Position numbers and translations under genes: made by a program
Assembly (NCBI RefSeq): GCF_000732615.1
Contig: NZ_JPGL01000034.1
Coordinates: forward strand, 1 to 64,000
Length of the DNA: 64,000 nucleotides
Source: Burkholderia paludis
Lineage (GTDB): Bacteria; Pseudomonadota; Gammaproteobacteria; Burkholderiales; Burkholderiaceae
Direction of reading: 5' to 3'
Notes under the pieces: generated by a model
Databases searched by the model: none
Told to the model about the DNA's origin: nothing
The model's input: the letters and a program-made list of their open reading frames with translations, nothing else
Shown: positions 41,726 through 49,231 of the stretch, one piece after another
Layout: every line of letters begins with the position of its first letter
Numbering within the stretch: position 1 is the first letter of the stretch

Positions 41726-41752
41726 CGATTGATTATTCTGGATGATCAATCG
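41726..41752. promoter_or_regulatory. LysR-type dyad between amidohydrolase and LysR genes
   Basis: CGATTGAT (41726-41733) and ATCAATCG (41745-41752) form a perfect inverted repeat with an 11-base spacer. It ends five bases before the LysR start codon, so binding there would block the regulator's own translation start region or promoter, as expected for autoregulation. Confidence 0.6.
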
Positions 41753-41757
41753 ACTTC

Positions 41758-42642
41758 ATGGACCTTCGACATTTCCGCTACTTCCTCGCGGTGGCCGAGG
41801 AGGGGCATTTCGGTCGCGCGGCGGAGCGGCTGCATATCGTGCAGCCTGCGCTGAGCGTGCAGATTCGCGCGCTCGAGGAGGAACTGGGCACGCCGCTGTT
41901 CGAGCGCAGTACGCGCAAGGTCGCGTTGACCGACGCCGGCCGGCTGCTGCTGCTCGAGGCGCGGCGCACGCTCGAGCAGGCCGAGCGCGCGAAGACGCTG
42001 ATCCAGCGTGCGGCGCGCGGCGAGACGGGCATCGTGCGGATCGGCTTCGTCGGGAACGCGGTCGCGACCGGACGGCTGTCCGAGGACCTGACCGAGTTTC
42101 ATGCGAGGTGGCCGGGCGTGGAACTCGACCTGTCCGAAATGGCGCCGGCCGCCCAGCAGGAGGCGATTCTCGCGGGCCGGCTCGACATCGGCTATTGCCC
42201 GGCGCTCGGCGTGGCCTTCGACGAGAAGCTGGCCGTGCAGACGGTCGGCAACTGGTCGTGGGAAGTCGTGATGAGCGTTCGTCATCCGCTCGCGAAGCGG
42301 CGCGTCGTGAACGTTGCCGCAATCGCGGACGAGCCATTCATCCTGTACGGGGCCGACGGCGACGACGAAGGGCATCTGGCGACGCTGCGGCAGATGCTCG
42401 GCAGGGAACCCCGCATCGCGCACAAGGTGAACAGCACGCTTTCCGTGCTCGCCCTCGCGGCCGCGGGTCTGGGGCTGGCGCTGACCCCCGAGCCGCTGAA
42501 CCGCATTGCGGCGCCGAACGTGGTTCACCGGAAGCTGGCGGGAAGCGTGCCGAAATCGAAGCTGGTGGTGATCAGCCGGATCGCCGGGGAGTGGGGGGCC
42601 GTCCGGCAATACCTGGGGATGCTGGGCGAGCACCGCGCGTGA
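41758..42642 (+). CDS. LysR-family transcriptional regulator (BenM/CatM-like)
   Basis: 294 residues. MDLRHFRYFLAVAEEGHFGR followed by AAERLHIVQPALSVQIRALE is the typical LysR helix-turn-helix (1-60) of the BenM/CatM/TfdR branch, with TRKVALTDAGRLLLLEARR closing it. The effector domain has the two Rossmann-like halves; VRIGFVGNA and LALAAAGLGLALTPE are family marks. Its branch commonly senses aromatic breakdown products such as muconate. It is divergent from the ACMSD-like gene and separated by 122 bases containing the dyad, so that gene is the probable target. Confidence 0.92.
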   Translation: MDLRHFRYFLAVAEEGHFGRAAERLHIVQPALSVQIRALEEELGTPLFERSTRKVALTDAGRLLLLEARRTLEQAERAKTLIQRAARGETGIVRIGFVGNAVATGRLSEDLTEFHARWPGVELDLSEMAPAAQQEAILAGRLDIGYCPALGVAFDEKLAVQTVGNWSWEVVMSVRHPLAKRRVVNVAAIADEPFILYGADGDDEGHLATLRQMLGREPRIAHKVNSTLSVLALAAAGLGLALTPEPLNRIAAPNVVHRKLAGSVPKSKLVVISRIAGEWGAVRQYLGMLGEHRA

Positions 42643-42927
42643 GCGCCGCAACGCACCGCGACCCGGCCCACGGCGGGACAACTTCCCGTCGTGCAACCGG
42701 ATCCTGCCCGTGAGCCCGCGATCGTCCGTGTCTTGCGCGAGTGCGATACGTCGCGCGCGGCGTATCGACCGGATCGGGAAAATACGGAGAAGGTGTCGCG
42801 CGACACGCAATCGAAGTATGCTGTAGCGCCGTCGTTTCACGCGCGCCGCCGGCCCTGCCCGAAGGGCCGCGGCCCGGTCCGTCGGGCGGCCAGAACAAAC
42901 AATTTTCGCCCGGGAGTGGGGGCAATC

Positions 42928-44478
42928 ATGACCATGCTGCGTTCGTGGGGTGCGATTCTGTCGTTGCTGGCGCTCGTGGCATGTGCAAGCCTGCCGCCGC
43001 AGGCCGATCGCGCGCCGACGCATGCGTACACCGATACGGACAACACGCGGCTCGGCGTCGCGTTCCGGCAGCAGGCCGGCACGCATCCGGGGCAGGACGC
43101 ATTTCATCTGCTGACCGATCCGGTCGACGCGCTGGATGCGCGCGTGCTGCTCGCCGACCGCGCGGATCGGTCGCTCGACCTTCAGTACTACATCTGGCAC
43201 GACGACCTGACCGGGCACGAACTGGCCGACGCGATCATTCGCGCGGCCGATCGCGGCGTGCGCGTGCGTGCGCTGCTCGACGATCTCGGCACGAACGCGG
43301 ACGACCGCAAGCTGCTCGAGATCAGCTCGCATCCGAACATCGAGATCCGGCTGTTCAACCCGGTGGCCACGCGCAACTTCAAGAAGATCGGCACGGTATT
43401 CGAGTTCTCGCGCGTCAACCGGCGCATGCATAACAAGGCGATGATCGCGGACAACCAGGCGGCGATCGTCGGCGGCCGCAATATCGGCGACGAGTACTTC
43501 GGCGCATCGTCGATGCTGGAGTTCGGCGATCTCGACGTGGTCGTCCACGGCCCGGTCGTAAAGGATATCTCCACCGAATTCGACACGTTCTGGAATTCCC
43601 CGTACGCGTATCCGATCGATGCGCTGGTCGGACACGACGCCGCGCCGGGCGGGCTGGACCGGGAGCGCGAACGCTTGCGCGACTACCTGAGGGCGATGGA
43701 GGACAATCCTTACGTGCTGGAGGCGAGGCAACGGCTCGACCAGATCGTGCACGGGCAGGGCACGGAACTGTCGTGGGGCCGCGCGACGGTGCTGTACGAC
43801 GACCCCGCGAAGATCGCCCGCGCGCCGAAGGACAGCGACGGGCACCTGATGCCGCAGTTGCGGGCGCTCGCGCTGCAGCCCGAGCATGACCTGCTGATCG
43901 TGTCGCCGTACTTCGTGCCGGGCAAGGACGTCGTCGAGCGGCTGCGTGCGCTCACGGCGCGCGGCGTGCGCGTGACGGTGCTGACCAACTCGCTCGCGTC
44001 GACCGACGTGGCGGCCGTGCATGCCGGCTACCGGCGTTACCGGGGCGATCTGGTGAATGCCGGCGTGCGGCTGTACGAGCGACGGCCGTCGGGCGACAAG
44101 AGCATTTCGAAGCAGGTCATCATCGGGTCGTCACGTGCATCGCTGCATGCGAAGACCTACGTGTTCGATCACAAGAGCATCTTCATCGGCTCGATGAATC
44201 TCGATCCGCGTTCGCTGAATCTCAACACGGAAATCGGCGTCTACTGCGAGTCTCCGGCGATTGCCTCGCAGGTGGCCGACAATCTGGAGTCGCGACTCGA
44301 CCGGATCGCGTGGCGGGTCGAGCCGGGTGCCGATGCGGCGGGAACGGGGCGGCTCAAGTGGATTCAGACCGATTCGGACGGCACGGTCACCGAGTTCGAT
44401 CACGAACCGGAAGTGTCGGCCCCGCGGCGGATGGAAGTCTGGTTCCTCGGGCTGTTTCCGATCGAATCGCAACTGTGA
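42928..44478 (+). CDS. Phospholipase D-family lipoprotein (cardiolipin synthase C-like)
   Basis: 516 residues. A lipoprotein signal ends LLALVAC (lipid Cys19). Two HKD motifs are intact: HNKAMIAD at 168-175 with GGRNIGDEY after it, and HAKTYVFD at 407-414 followed by SIFIGSMNLDPRS. This arrangement matches ClsC/YmdC, which joins phosphatidylglycerol and phosphatidylethanolamine to cardiolipin at the membrane; other PLD-type transphosphatidylases remain possible. The start ATG at 42928 is preceded by a GGGGG run about six bases away; longer frames upstream have no family match. It stands alone, converging with the MocR gene. An anchored position on the periplasmic side is implied by the lipobox. 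Confidence 0.88.
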   Translation: MTMLRSWGAILSLLALVACASLPPQADRAPTHAYTDTDNTRLGVAFRQQAGTHPGQDAFHLLTDPVDALDARVLLADRADRSLDLQYYIWHDDLTGHELADAIIRAADRGVRVRALLDDLGTNADDRKLLEISSHPNIEIRLFNPVATRNFKKIGTVFEFSRVNRRMHNKAMIADNQAAIVGGRNIGDEYFGASSMLEFGDLDVVVHGPVVKDISTEFDTFWNSPYAYPIDALVGHDAAPGGLDRERERLRDYLRAMEDNPYVLEARQRLDQIVHGQGTELSWGRATVLYDDPAKIARAPKDSDGHLMPQLRALALQPEHDLLIVSPYFVPGKDVVERLRALTARGVRVTVLTNSLASTDVAAVHAGYRRYRGDLVNAGVRLYERRPSGDKSISKQVIIGSSRASLHAKTYVFDHKSIFIGSMNLDPRSLNLNTEIGVYCESPAIASQVADNLESRLDRIAWRVEPGADAAGTGRLKWIQTDSDGTVTEFDHEPEVSAPRRMEVWFLGLFPIESQL

Positions 44479-44490
44479 GCGACGAGGCGA

Positions 44491-44511
44491 CGCACGGCGC
44501 TCAGCCGTGCG
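44491..44511. terminator. Bidirectional hairpin between PLD and MocR genes
   Basis: CGCACGGC (44491-44498) and GCCGTGCG (44504-44511) pair around a 5-base loop, filling the 22-base gap and covering the MocR stop codon. Confidence 0.45.
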
Positions 44512-45967
44512 TGCGGTCGAGCTGTTCGATAACGGCGGCGAGCTGCGTCGTCGCGGCTTCGATCGTCGTGCCGGTCAGCCCGGAATATCCGAGCACGAAG
44601 CCGTTGTACGGGCGGCCGTCGCCGACGCGGTAGCTGCTCAGCGGCTGAAGCAGCAGGCCATGCGCGGCCGCGGCGCGGGCGACGTCGGTGTCGTGCAGCG
44701 GCAGGGCGAGATCGGCCGACAGATGCATGCCGCCCGGGCTCTCCCGAACGTTCAACACGCCGCCGAGGTGGCGCGCGAGCGCTGCCTCGAGGCTGCCGCG
44801 CCGCTCGGCGTACAGCGCCCGCATCCCGCGCAGGTGCCGCGCAAAGAGCCCGGTGTCGATGAATTCGGCCATCGCCAGTTGATCGGCCGAATGACCGCGA
44901 TGGACGAGTTCGCGCAGCGTTCGGGCGAAGCGATCGACCAGCGCCGGCGGCACCACCATGAACCCGAGCCGAAGGGCGGGAAACATCGTCTTGCTGAAGG
45001 TGCCGAGGTAGCAGACAGGAGCGTCGGCGTGCAAGCCCTGGATCGCCGGCAGCGGCTGGCTGCCGTGGCGGAACTCGCTGTCGTAATCGTCCTCGATGAT
45101 CCACGCGCCGCAGGCGCGCGCACGCTCGACGAGCGCCGCTCGCCGCCGGGGGCTCATCAGCGCGCCGAGCGGGTATTGATGCGACGGCGTCGCATAGATC
45201 AGCCGGGGCGGCCGGGTGCGCCATTGTTCGTCGGTCGGCGCCATCCCCTCGCGGTCGACCTCGATCGGCACGATATCCAGGCCGGTCGACCGGAACGCGG
45301 TCCGCGCGCCGTTGTAGCAGGGGTTTTCGAGCCAGCCGGATTCACCGGGATTCGCCAGCATGCGCGCGCACAGCTCGAGGCTGCTTTGCGTGCCGTCGGT
45401 GATGAACACCTGATCGGTGTCGCAGCGCACGCCGCGCGAGACGCGAATGTAGGCGGCCACGGCGCGGCGCAATTCGGGCAATCCTTCGACCGGGCCGTAT
45501 GCGAGCTGTGCGGGCGTGATGATCTTCCATGCGCGCTCGATGCAGCGGCGCCATTGGGCAACGGGGAATTCGTCGAGCGACGGGAGGCCGGGCACGAACG
45601 GCAGCATGCGTTCGGGCTCGGGGTCCGCGTGCTCCAGCCCGCGCACGCGCTCGGACAGCCGAACCGGGGCCGGGCCGCTGTCAGGGGCGGCGCTCGCACG
45701 GCCGCGTCCGTCCCAGCGCGTGATCGTGCCGTTGCGCGTGGCCGTCACGAAACCCTCTTCGGCAAGGCGCTCGTACGCGTAGACCGCCGAATTGCGCGCG
45801 ATGCCCAGCTCCGCCGCGAGTACGCGCGTCGGCACGAGCCGCGTGCCCGGCGGAATGCGGCCGTCCAGCAGCATGGCGCGCAGGCTCCGGTAGAGGGCTT
45901 CCTGCCGGCTGTGCCGTGTCGTGCCGTCCTGTCCGGGAAGCGATGAGATGAGCAGCGCGAGATCCAT
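44501..45967 (-). CDS. MocR/PdxR-type regulator (GntR HTH fused to aminotransferase)
   Basis: 488 residues. A GntR-type winged helix (about 15-80: RQEALYRSLRAMLLDGRIPP and TRVLAAELGIARNSAVYAYE) is joined to a class I aminotransferase domain (about 110-480). The PLP-binding Lys is in GTFSKTMFPALRLGF, preceded by EDDYDSEFRH and IYATPSHQYPLG, the usual MocR marks. These proteins bind PLP or PLP-amino acid adducts and control vitamin B6 or GABA genes. It is divergent from a PNPOx-fold gene, which fits a B6-linked role. Two TGGGCTGGTTC repeats start right at its own start codon. Confidence 0.92.
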   Translation of the reverse strand: MDLALLISSLPGQDGTTRHSRQEALYRSLRAMLLDGRIPPGTRLVPTRVLAAELGIARNSAVYAYERLAEEGFVTATRNGTITRWDGRGRASAAPDSGPAPVRLSERVRGLEHADPEPERMLPFVPGLPSLDEFPVAQWRRCIERAWKIITPAQLAYGPVEGLPELRRAVAAYIRVSRGVRCDTDQVFITDGTQSSLELCARMLANPGESGWLENPCYNGARTAFRSTGLDIVPIEVDREGMAPTDEQWRTRPPRLIYATPSHQYPLGALMSPRRRAALVERARACGAWIIEDDYDSEFRHGSQPLPAIQGLHADAPVCYLGTFSKTMFPALRLGFMVVPPALVDRFARTLRELVHRGHSADQLAMAEFIDTGLFARHLRGMRALYAERRGSLEAALARHLGGVLNVRESPGGMHLSADLALPLHDTDVARAAAAHGLLLQPLSSYRVGDGRPYNGFVLGYSGLTGTTIEAATTQLAAVIEQLDRTHG

Positions 45968-46001
45968 GGGCTGGTTCCAGATATTTTCCTTGGGCTGGTT
46001 C
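45967..46001. promoter_or_regulatory. 11-bp direct repeats, probable MocR operator
   Basis: TGGGCTGGTTC at 45967-45977 and 45991-46001, period 24 bases. MocR-type proteins such as PdxR and GabR bind direct repeats in divergent gaps like this one. The first copy touches the MocR start codon (CAT at 45965-45967). Confidence 0.6.
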
Positions 46002-46277
46002 TTTCGAAGATCCGATGTGCGCCGTATCGTTCAGGCTCTCGCGGCGGCGGCCGGCGCGCGGGCCTTTCCGGCGCTCGTCGCGGATCGTGGCGCGTGCGTA
46101 TTCTGATCGATCCGGCGAGCGGCTGTCGATGGGCCGGTCGAGCGATCGGGCGGACATGGCGGGCGCACGTCCGATCCGTTTCCGGACGCGGGGCAAACAT
46201 AACGACGAACGGATGACCGCATGCTGCCGGCATGCGGACGATTCGACCCGCCAGGGCGCGCAAACAGGAAACGAAAC
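45968..46277. other. Divergent gap between MocR and PNPOx-fold genes
   Basis: 310 bases without a gene; it holds the direct repeats above and, presumably, both promoters. Confidence 0.55.
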
Positions 46278-46928
46278 ATGAAAGACCAGACCGTCATCTC
46301 TCCCACATCCCGCACCACCATTCACCGCCTGCCGGAACTGGCGAATCGGGATCGCACGATGCTCTACCGTATCGTGGACGAGGCCTATGTCTGCCACATC
46401 GGGTTCGGCGCGGGCGCGGACACGCATTGCATTCCGACCGCGCACTGGAGGCGGGACGACGACCTCTACATACACGGGTCCAACGGCAGCCGGATGATCA
46501 AGGCGCTGTCGGCGGGCGCGCAGGCCGCCGTGGCGATTACGCTGCTGGACGGCCTCGTGCTGGCCAGGTCGGCCTTCAACCATTCGATGAATTATCGATC
46601 CGCCGTGATCTACGGGCGGTTCGACATGGTGGAGGGCAGTGCGGAAAAGCGCGTGGCGCTGGACGCATTGATGGACAAGATCGCACCGGGGCGCAGGCAT
46701 GACGCGCGGCCCGGCAACGAGAAGGAGCTCAACGCGACCAGCGTGCTGCGGATTTCCCTTGCGGAAGCGGCCGTGAAAGTCAGCGATTCGATGCCGTCCG
46801 ACAAGGACGAAGACCTCGCGCTCGCCGTCTGGACCGGGATCCTGCCGCTGACGACGACGCGCGGTGCGCCGGTGCACGCCGACGCCGACATGCCCGTGCC
46901 GGACTACGTCCGGAACTGGGGCGGTTGA
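46278..46928 (+). CDS. Pyridoxamine 5'-phosphate oxidase-fold flavoprotein
   Basis: 216 residues. The split-barrel FMN-binding pattern is clear: DEAYVCHIGFGAGADTHCIP near 35-54, HWRRDDDLYIHGSNGSRMIK near 56-75, VAITLLDGLVLARSAFNHSM, NYRSAVIYGRFDMVEG. This is the Nim-like/flavin-nucleotide-binding group rather than true PdxH, which has a different C-terminus. The ATG at 46278 has AGGAAACGA about eight bases upstream. Divergent arrangement with a MocR regulator is a frequent pairing and points to B6-, amino acid- or flavin-linked metabolism. The precise reaction is unknown. Confidence 0.85.
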   Translation: MKDQTVISPTSRTTIHRLPELANRDRTMLYRIVDEAYVCHIGFGAGADTHCIPTAHWRRDDDLYIHGSNGSRMIKALSAGAQAAVAITLLDGLVLARSAFNHSMNYRSAVIYGRFDMVEGSAEKRVALDALMDKIAPGRRHDARPGNEKELNATSVLRISLAEAAVKVSDSMPSDKDEDLALAVWTGILPLTTTRGAPVHADADMPVPDYVRNWGG

Positions 46929-46930
46929 GT

Positions 46931-46949
46931 CGCGCGGCGAGGCCGCGCG
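46931..46949. terminator. Hairpin between convergent PNPOx-fold and DUF3300 genes
   Basis: CGCGCGGC (46931-46938) pairs with GCCGCGCG (46942-46949) around 3 bases, two bases past the PNPOx-fold stop. No T-run. Confidence 0.4.
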
Positions 46950-47066
46950 GCTTCGCGCAAGGCGGCGGCGCACGTCGCTGCCGGCCGTGCGGCCGCCGCG
47001 TGCGCCCGGAGCGCGGGTTTCGCCGGTCGGCCGTGCGAATGCCGCACTGCCGCGACGGCGCGCCTG

Positions 47067-48803
47067 TCACTCCGCGTGGTTTTCATGCGGCTCGTGCTGA
47101 GCCTCATGCTCCGGATGCGGCTCGGCAGGGCGCGGATGCGGCGCAGGCTCGTGCTCGGAGGCCGGTTGCCGCGGCGGCTGCGCGTGCTCCTGCGGTTGCG
47201 CTTCGTTGCGCGGCGGCGTCTCCTTGTGCATCGGCGGCTGGGCCTCGTTGCGTTGCTGCATGGCTTCGTGCTGTTGCTGCTGGGCCGCATTGCGCTGCTG
47301 CACCTCCTCGCGCTGCTGCTGGGCCACATTGCGCTGCTGCACCTCCTCGCGCTGCTGCTGGGCCGCATTGCGCTGCTGCGCCTCCTCGCGTTGTTGCTGC
47401 TCGTTGCGCTGTTGCGCGGCCTCGCGTTGCTGCATGGCCTCGTTGCGCTGCTGTTGCTGCTGCTGTTCCTGTTGCGCAATCGCGCGGTTTTCCTGCGCGG
47501 CGCGTTCCTGCTGCATCGCCTGCTGCCGCGCCTCTTGCGTCGCACCGGGCGCGTGCTGCGCCGGCGCCTCGGCACGCGGCTCGTTCGCGCGGTTCTGCGC
47601 GAATGCGTCAGGCGTTGGGCGGGCGCCGGGGCGTGTGTCGTTCGCGGTGAAGTGCGGCATGCTCATCGGCGCGGCGCCCGGGCGTTGTTCCGCGGCCTGT
47701 CCGCGCATTGCTTCCGCACCCGGCTGCACCGTATTGCGTTCGATCGTCGTGTTCGTCGTGTTGTTGGTGACGTTGCCGCCGTAGTTGTTCGTGATGCGCG
47801 TGTTGCGGATGTTGGTGATGTTGTTGATCACGGTGGTCGACTTCGTGACATACGTGGTGTGGTTGTACACCACGGCCGGGCGTTGCCAGCCGCCGTTCCA
47901 GCCGGGGCCTTCCGGACGCGGCGCGCCCCAGTTCATGCCCCATGCATGCCAGCCCCAGTCGTGATGCCCGAAGATCGCGGCGCCGACGGCAATGCCCACG
48001 CCGAACGTGATCACGCCGGCGGCAACGACTTCCCCGGTGCTGTATGCGGGCGCCCGATACACATAGCCGGGGTAGGCCGAAACCGGTTCGCCATAGACGA
48101 CGGTCGGGTTGTACGACGGGACATAGACCAGGTCGGGCTGCGCCGATTCGATCTCGATTGCCTGCACGGGCGGCGGCACGATCGCCGGCCCGGTGTAGAG
48201 CACCGGCGCATCGGCGGCCGGCGTGTAGCCGGACGGCGCGGCCTGCGCGACTTGCGTGACCCGCAACTGGCCGCCCGAGCGGAGGTGGCCGGAGGTCTGC
48301 GCGCGCTGGCGCATCACCTGGATCGCGTTCATCACGTCGGTCGGATCGTTGTAGTAGGCCTGGCCGAGCGACGTGGTCCAGGCCGGGTTCGACGCCATCT
48401 GCGACAGTACCGCGGGGAACGCGGTCAACGCCTTGATGGACGGGTCCCACGGTTGCGTGTCGGCGGCCGTGGCGAGTGCCTGCCCCTTCAGCGACGGGTT
48501 CTGCGTCACCCAGTTGTTGGCGGCTGTGACCTGGTCCGGATAGGTTGCGCCCGCGAGTACCAGTGCGACGAGCTTGTCGGGGAACAACGCGATCGGCGCG
48601 ACCATCTGGTAGAGCTGGTCGGCGGTCGGCGGCGTGTAGGCGACGGGCGTCGACGCCGGTTGCGCCGCCGCGGCCACGCTCGCGTCGCTGGCTGCGGCGG
48701 CCGCGCTGCTGTCGCCGCTCTTGTTGCAGGCGGAGAGGCCGAGCAGGGACACGATGAGGGACGATGCGATCAGGGTGCGGACAGGGCGGTGTGCGTTCTT
48801 CAT
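47067..48803 (-). CDS. DUF3300 lipoprotein with a Gln/Glu-rich C-terminal tail
   Basis: 578 residues. A lipoprotein signal ends LLGLSAC (Cys26). Residues about 55-320 are the DUF3300 domain: LYQMVAPIALFPDKLVALVL, AATYPDQVTAANNWV-like and LVYVPSYNPTVVYG segments are typical. A Trp/Gly/His-rich segment and an Asn/Thr-rich stretch follow, then about 180 residues of Gln, Glu, Arg and Ala with an almost exact 13-residue repeat (REEVQQRNAAQQQ), ending in a His/Glu/Pro-rich tail. The family is periplasmic and of unknown role. I used the ATG at 48803 because the signal peptide starts there. The tail should be disordered or coiled coil. Confidence 0.85.
   Translation of the reverse strand: MKNAHRPVRTLIASSLIVSLLGLSACNKSGDSSAAAAASDASVAAAAQPASTPVAYTPPTADQLYQMVAPIALFPDKLVALVLAGATYPDQVTAANNWVTQNPSLKGQALATAADTQPWDPSIKALTAFPAVLSQMASNPAWTTSLGQAYYNDPTDVMNAIQVMRQRAQTSGHLRSGGQLRVTQVAQAAPSGYTPAADAPVLYTGPAIVPPPVQAIEIESAQPDLVYVPSYNPTVVYGEPVSAYPGYVYRAPAYSTGEVVAAGVITFGVGIAVGAAIFGHHDWGWHAWGMNWGAPRPEGPGWNGGWQRPAVVYNHTTYVTKSTTVINNITNIRNTRITNNYGGNVTNNTTNTTIERNTVQPGAEAMRGQAAEQRPGAAPMSMPHFTANDTRPGARPTPDAFAQNRANEPRAEAPAQHAPGATQEARQQAMQQERAAQENRAIAQQEQQQQQQRNEAMQQREAAQQRNEQQQREEAQQRNAAQQQREEVQQRNVAQQQREEVQQRNAAQQQQHEAMQQRNEAQPPMHKETPPRNEAQPQEHAQPPRQPASEHEPAPHPRPAEPHPEHEAQHEPHENHAE
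47282..47398 (-). repeat. Three tandem 39-bp repeats inside the DUF3300 gene
   Basis: Units begin at 47282, 47321 and 47360 and differ by only a few bases (first bases GGGCCGCATT, GGGCCACATT, GGGCCGCATT). The period is 13 codons, so copy changes keep the frame. They encode the Gln/Glu-rich repeat. Confidence 0.8.
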
Positions 48804-49231
48804 GTGGTGGGTTCGATGGTGTGTCGGCGTTGGCAGGCGCGGGGCGATGCGTTCGGCCCGGGCACTGTGCCACGACCGTCCGCGCGTCGAGGATGCTTCG
48901 GCTGGAGCGGTCGTGTTCGTGGGGTGGCCGTCCCGCGACGAATCGATATATCCAGTAAAACGCACGACACGCGCGGAGGTTGTCGGGTGTTATGTAACAG
49001 TGTGTACCTTGCAGTCCGTAAGCGGCAGGGCGCCGCCTGGACAAGCCACATGAAAGTTGTTTGTGCAACGATTGCAAGGCCGGGGCGCTGCACCGGATGC
49101 CGCGCGGTAGGGCGGCGCCATGCAGAAAACCCGCGATGGCGGGGCAGCCATCGCGGGTCGGTTACGCGGTTGCGTGCGGTTCCGGGCGTGCGCAACCGCG
49201 CATGCCCGGAACCGGGGCGGTCATCGGCTCG
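48804..49231. other. Gap between the DUF3300 gene and the S53 protease gene
   Basis: 428 bases without a gene. Its left part should hold the DUF3300 promoter; its right part holds the protease terminator and the interleaved hairpin arms at 49166-49213. Confidence 0.6.
49126..49158 (-). terminator. Rho-independent terminator of the S53 protease gene
   Basis: ACCCGCGATGGC (49129-49140) and GCCATCGCGGGT (49147-49158) form a perfect 12-base stem with a 6-base loop; on the - strand TTTTCT follows at once. It lies 74 bases past the protease stop. Confidence 0.88.

Noticed and set aside
47200-47480. CRISPR-like array in the repeated region
   Set aside because: The repeats are in-frame coding units with no unique spacers between them.
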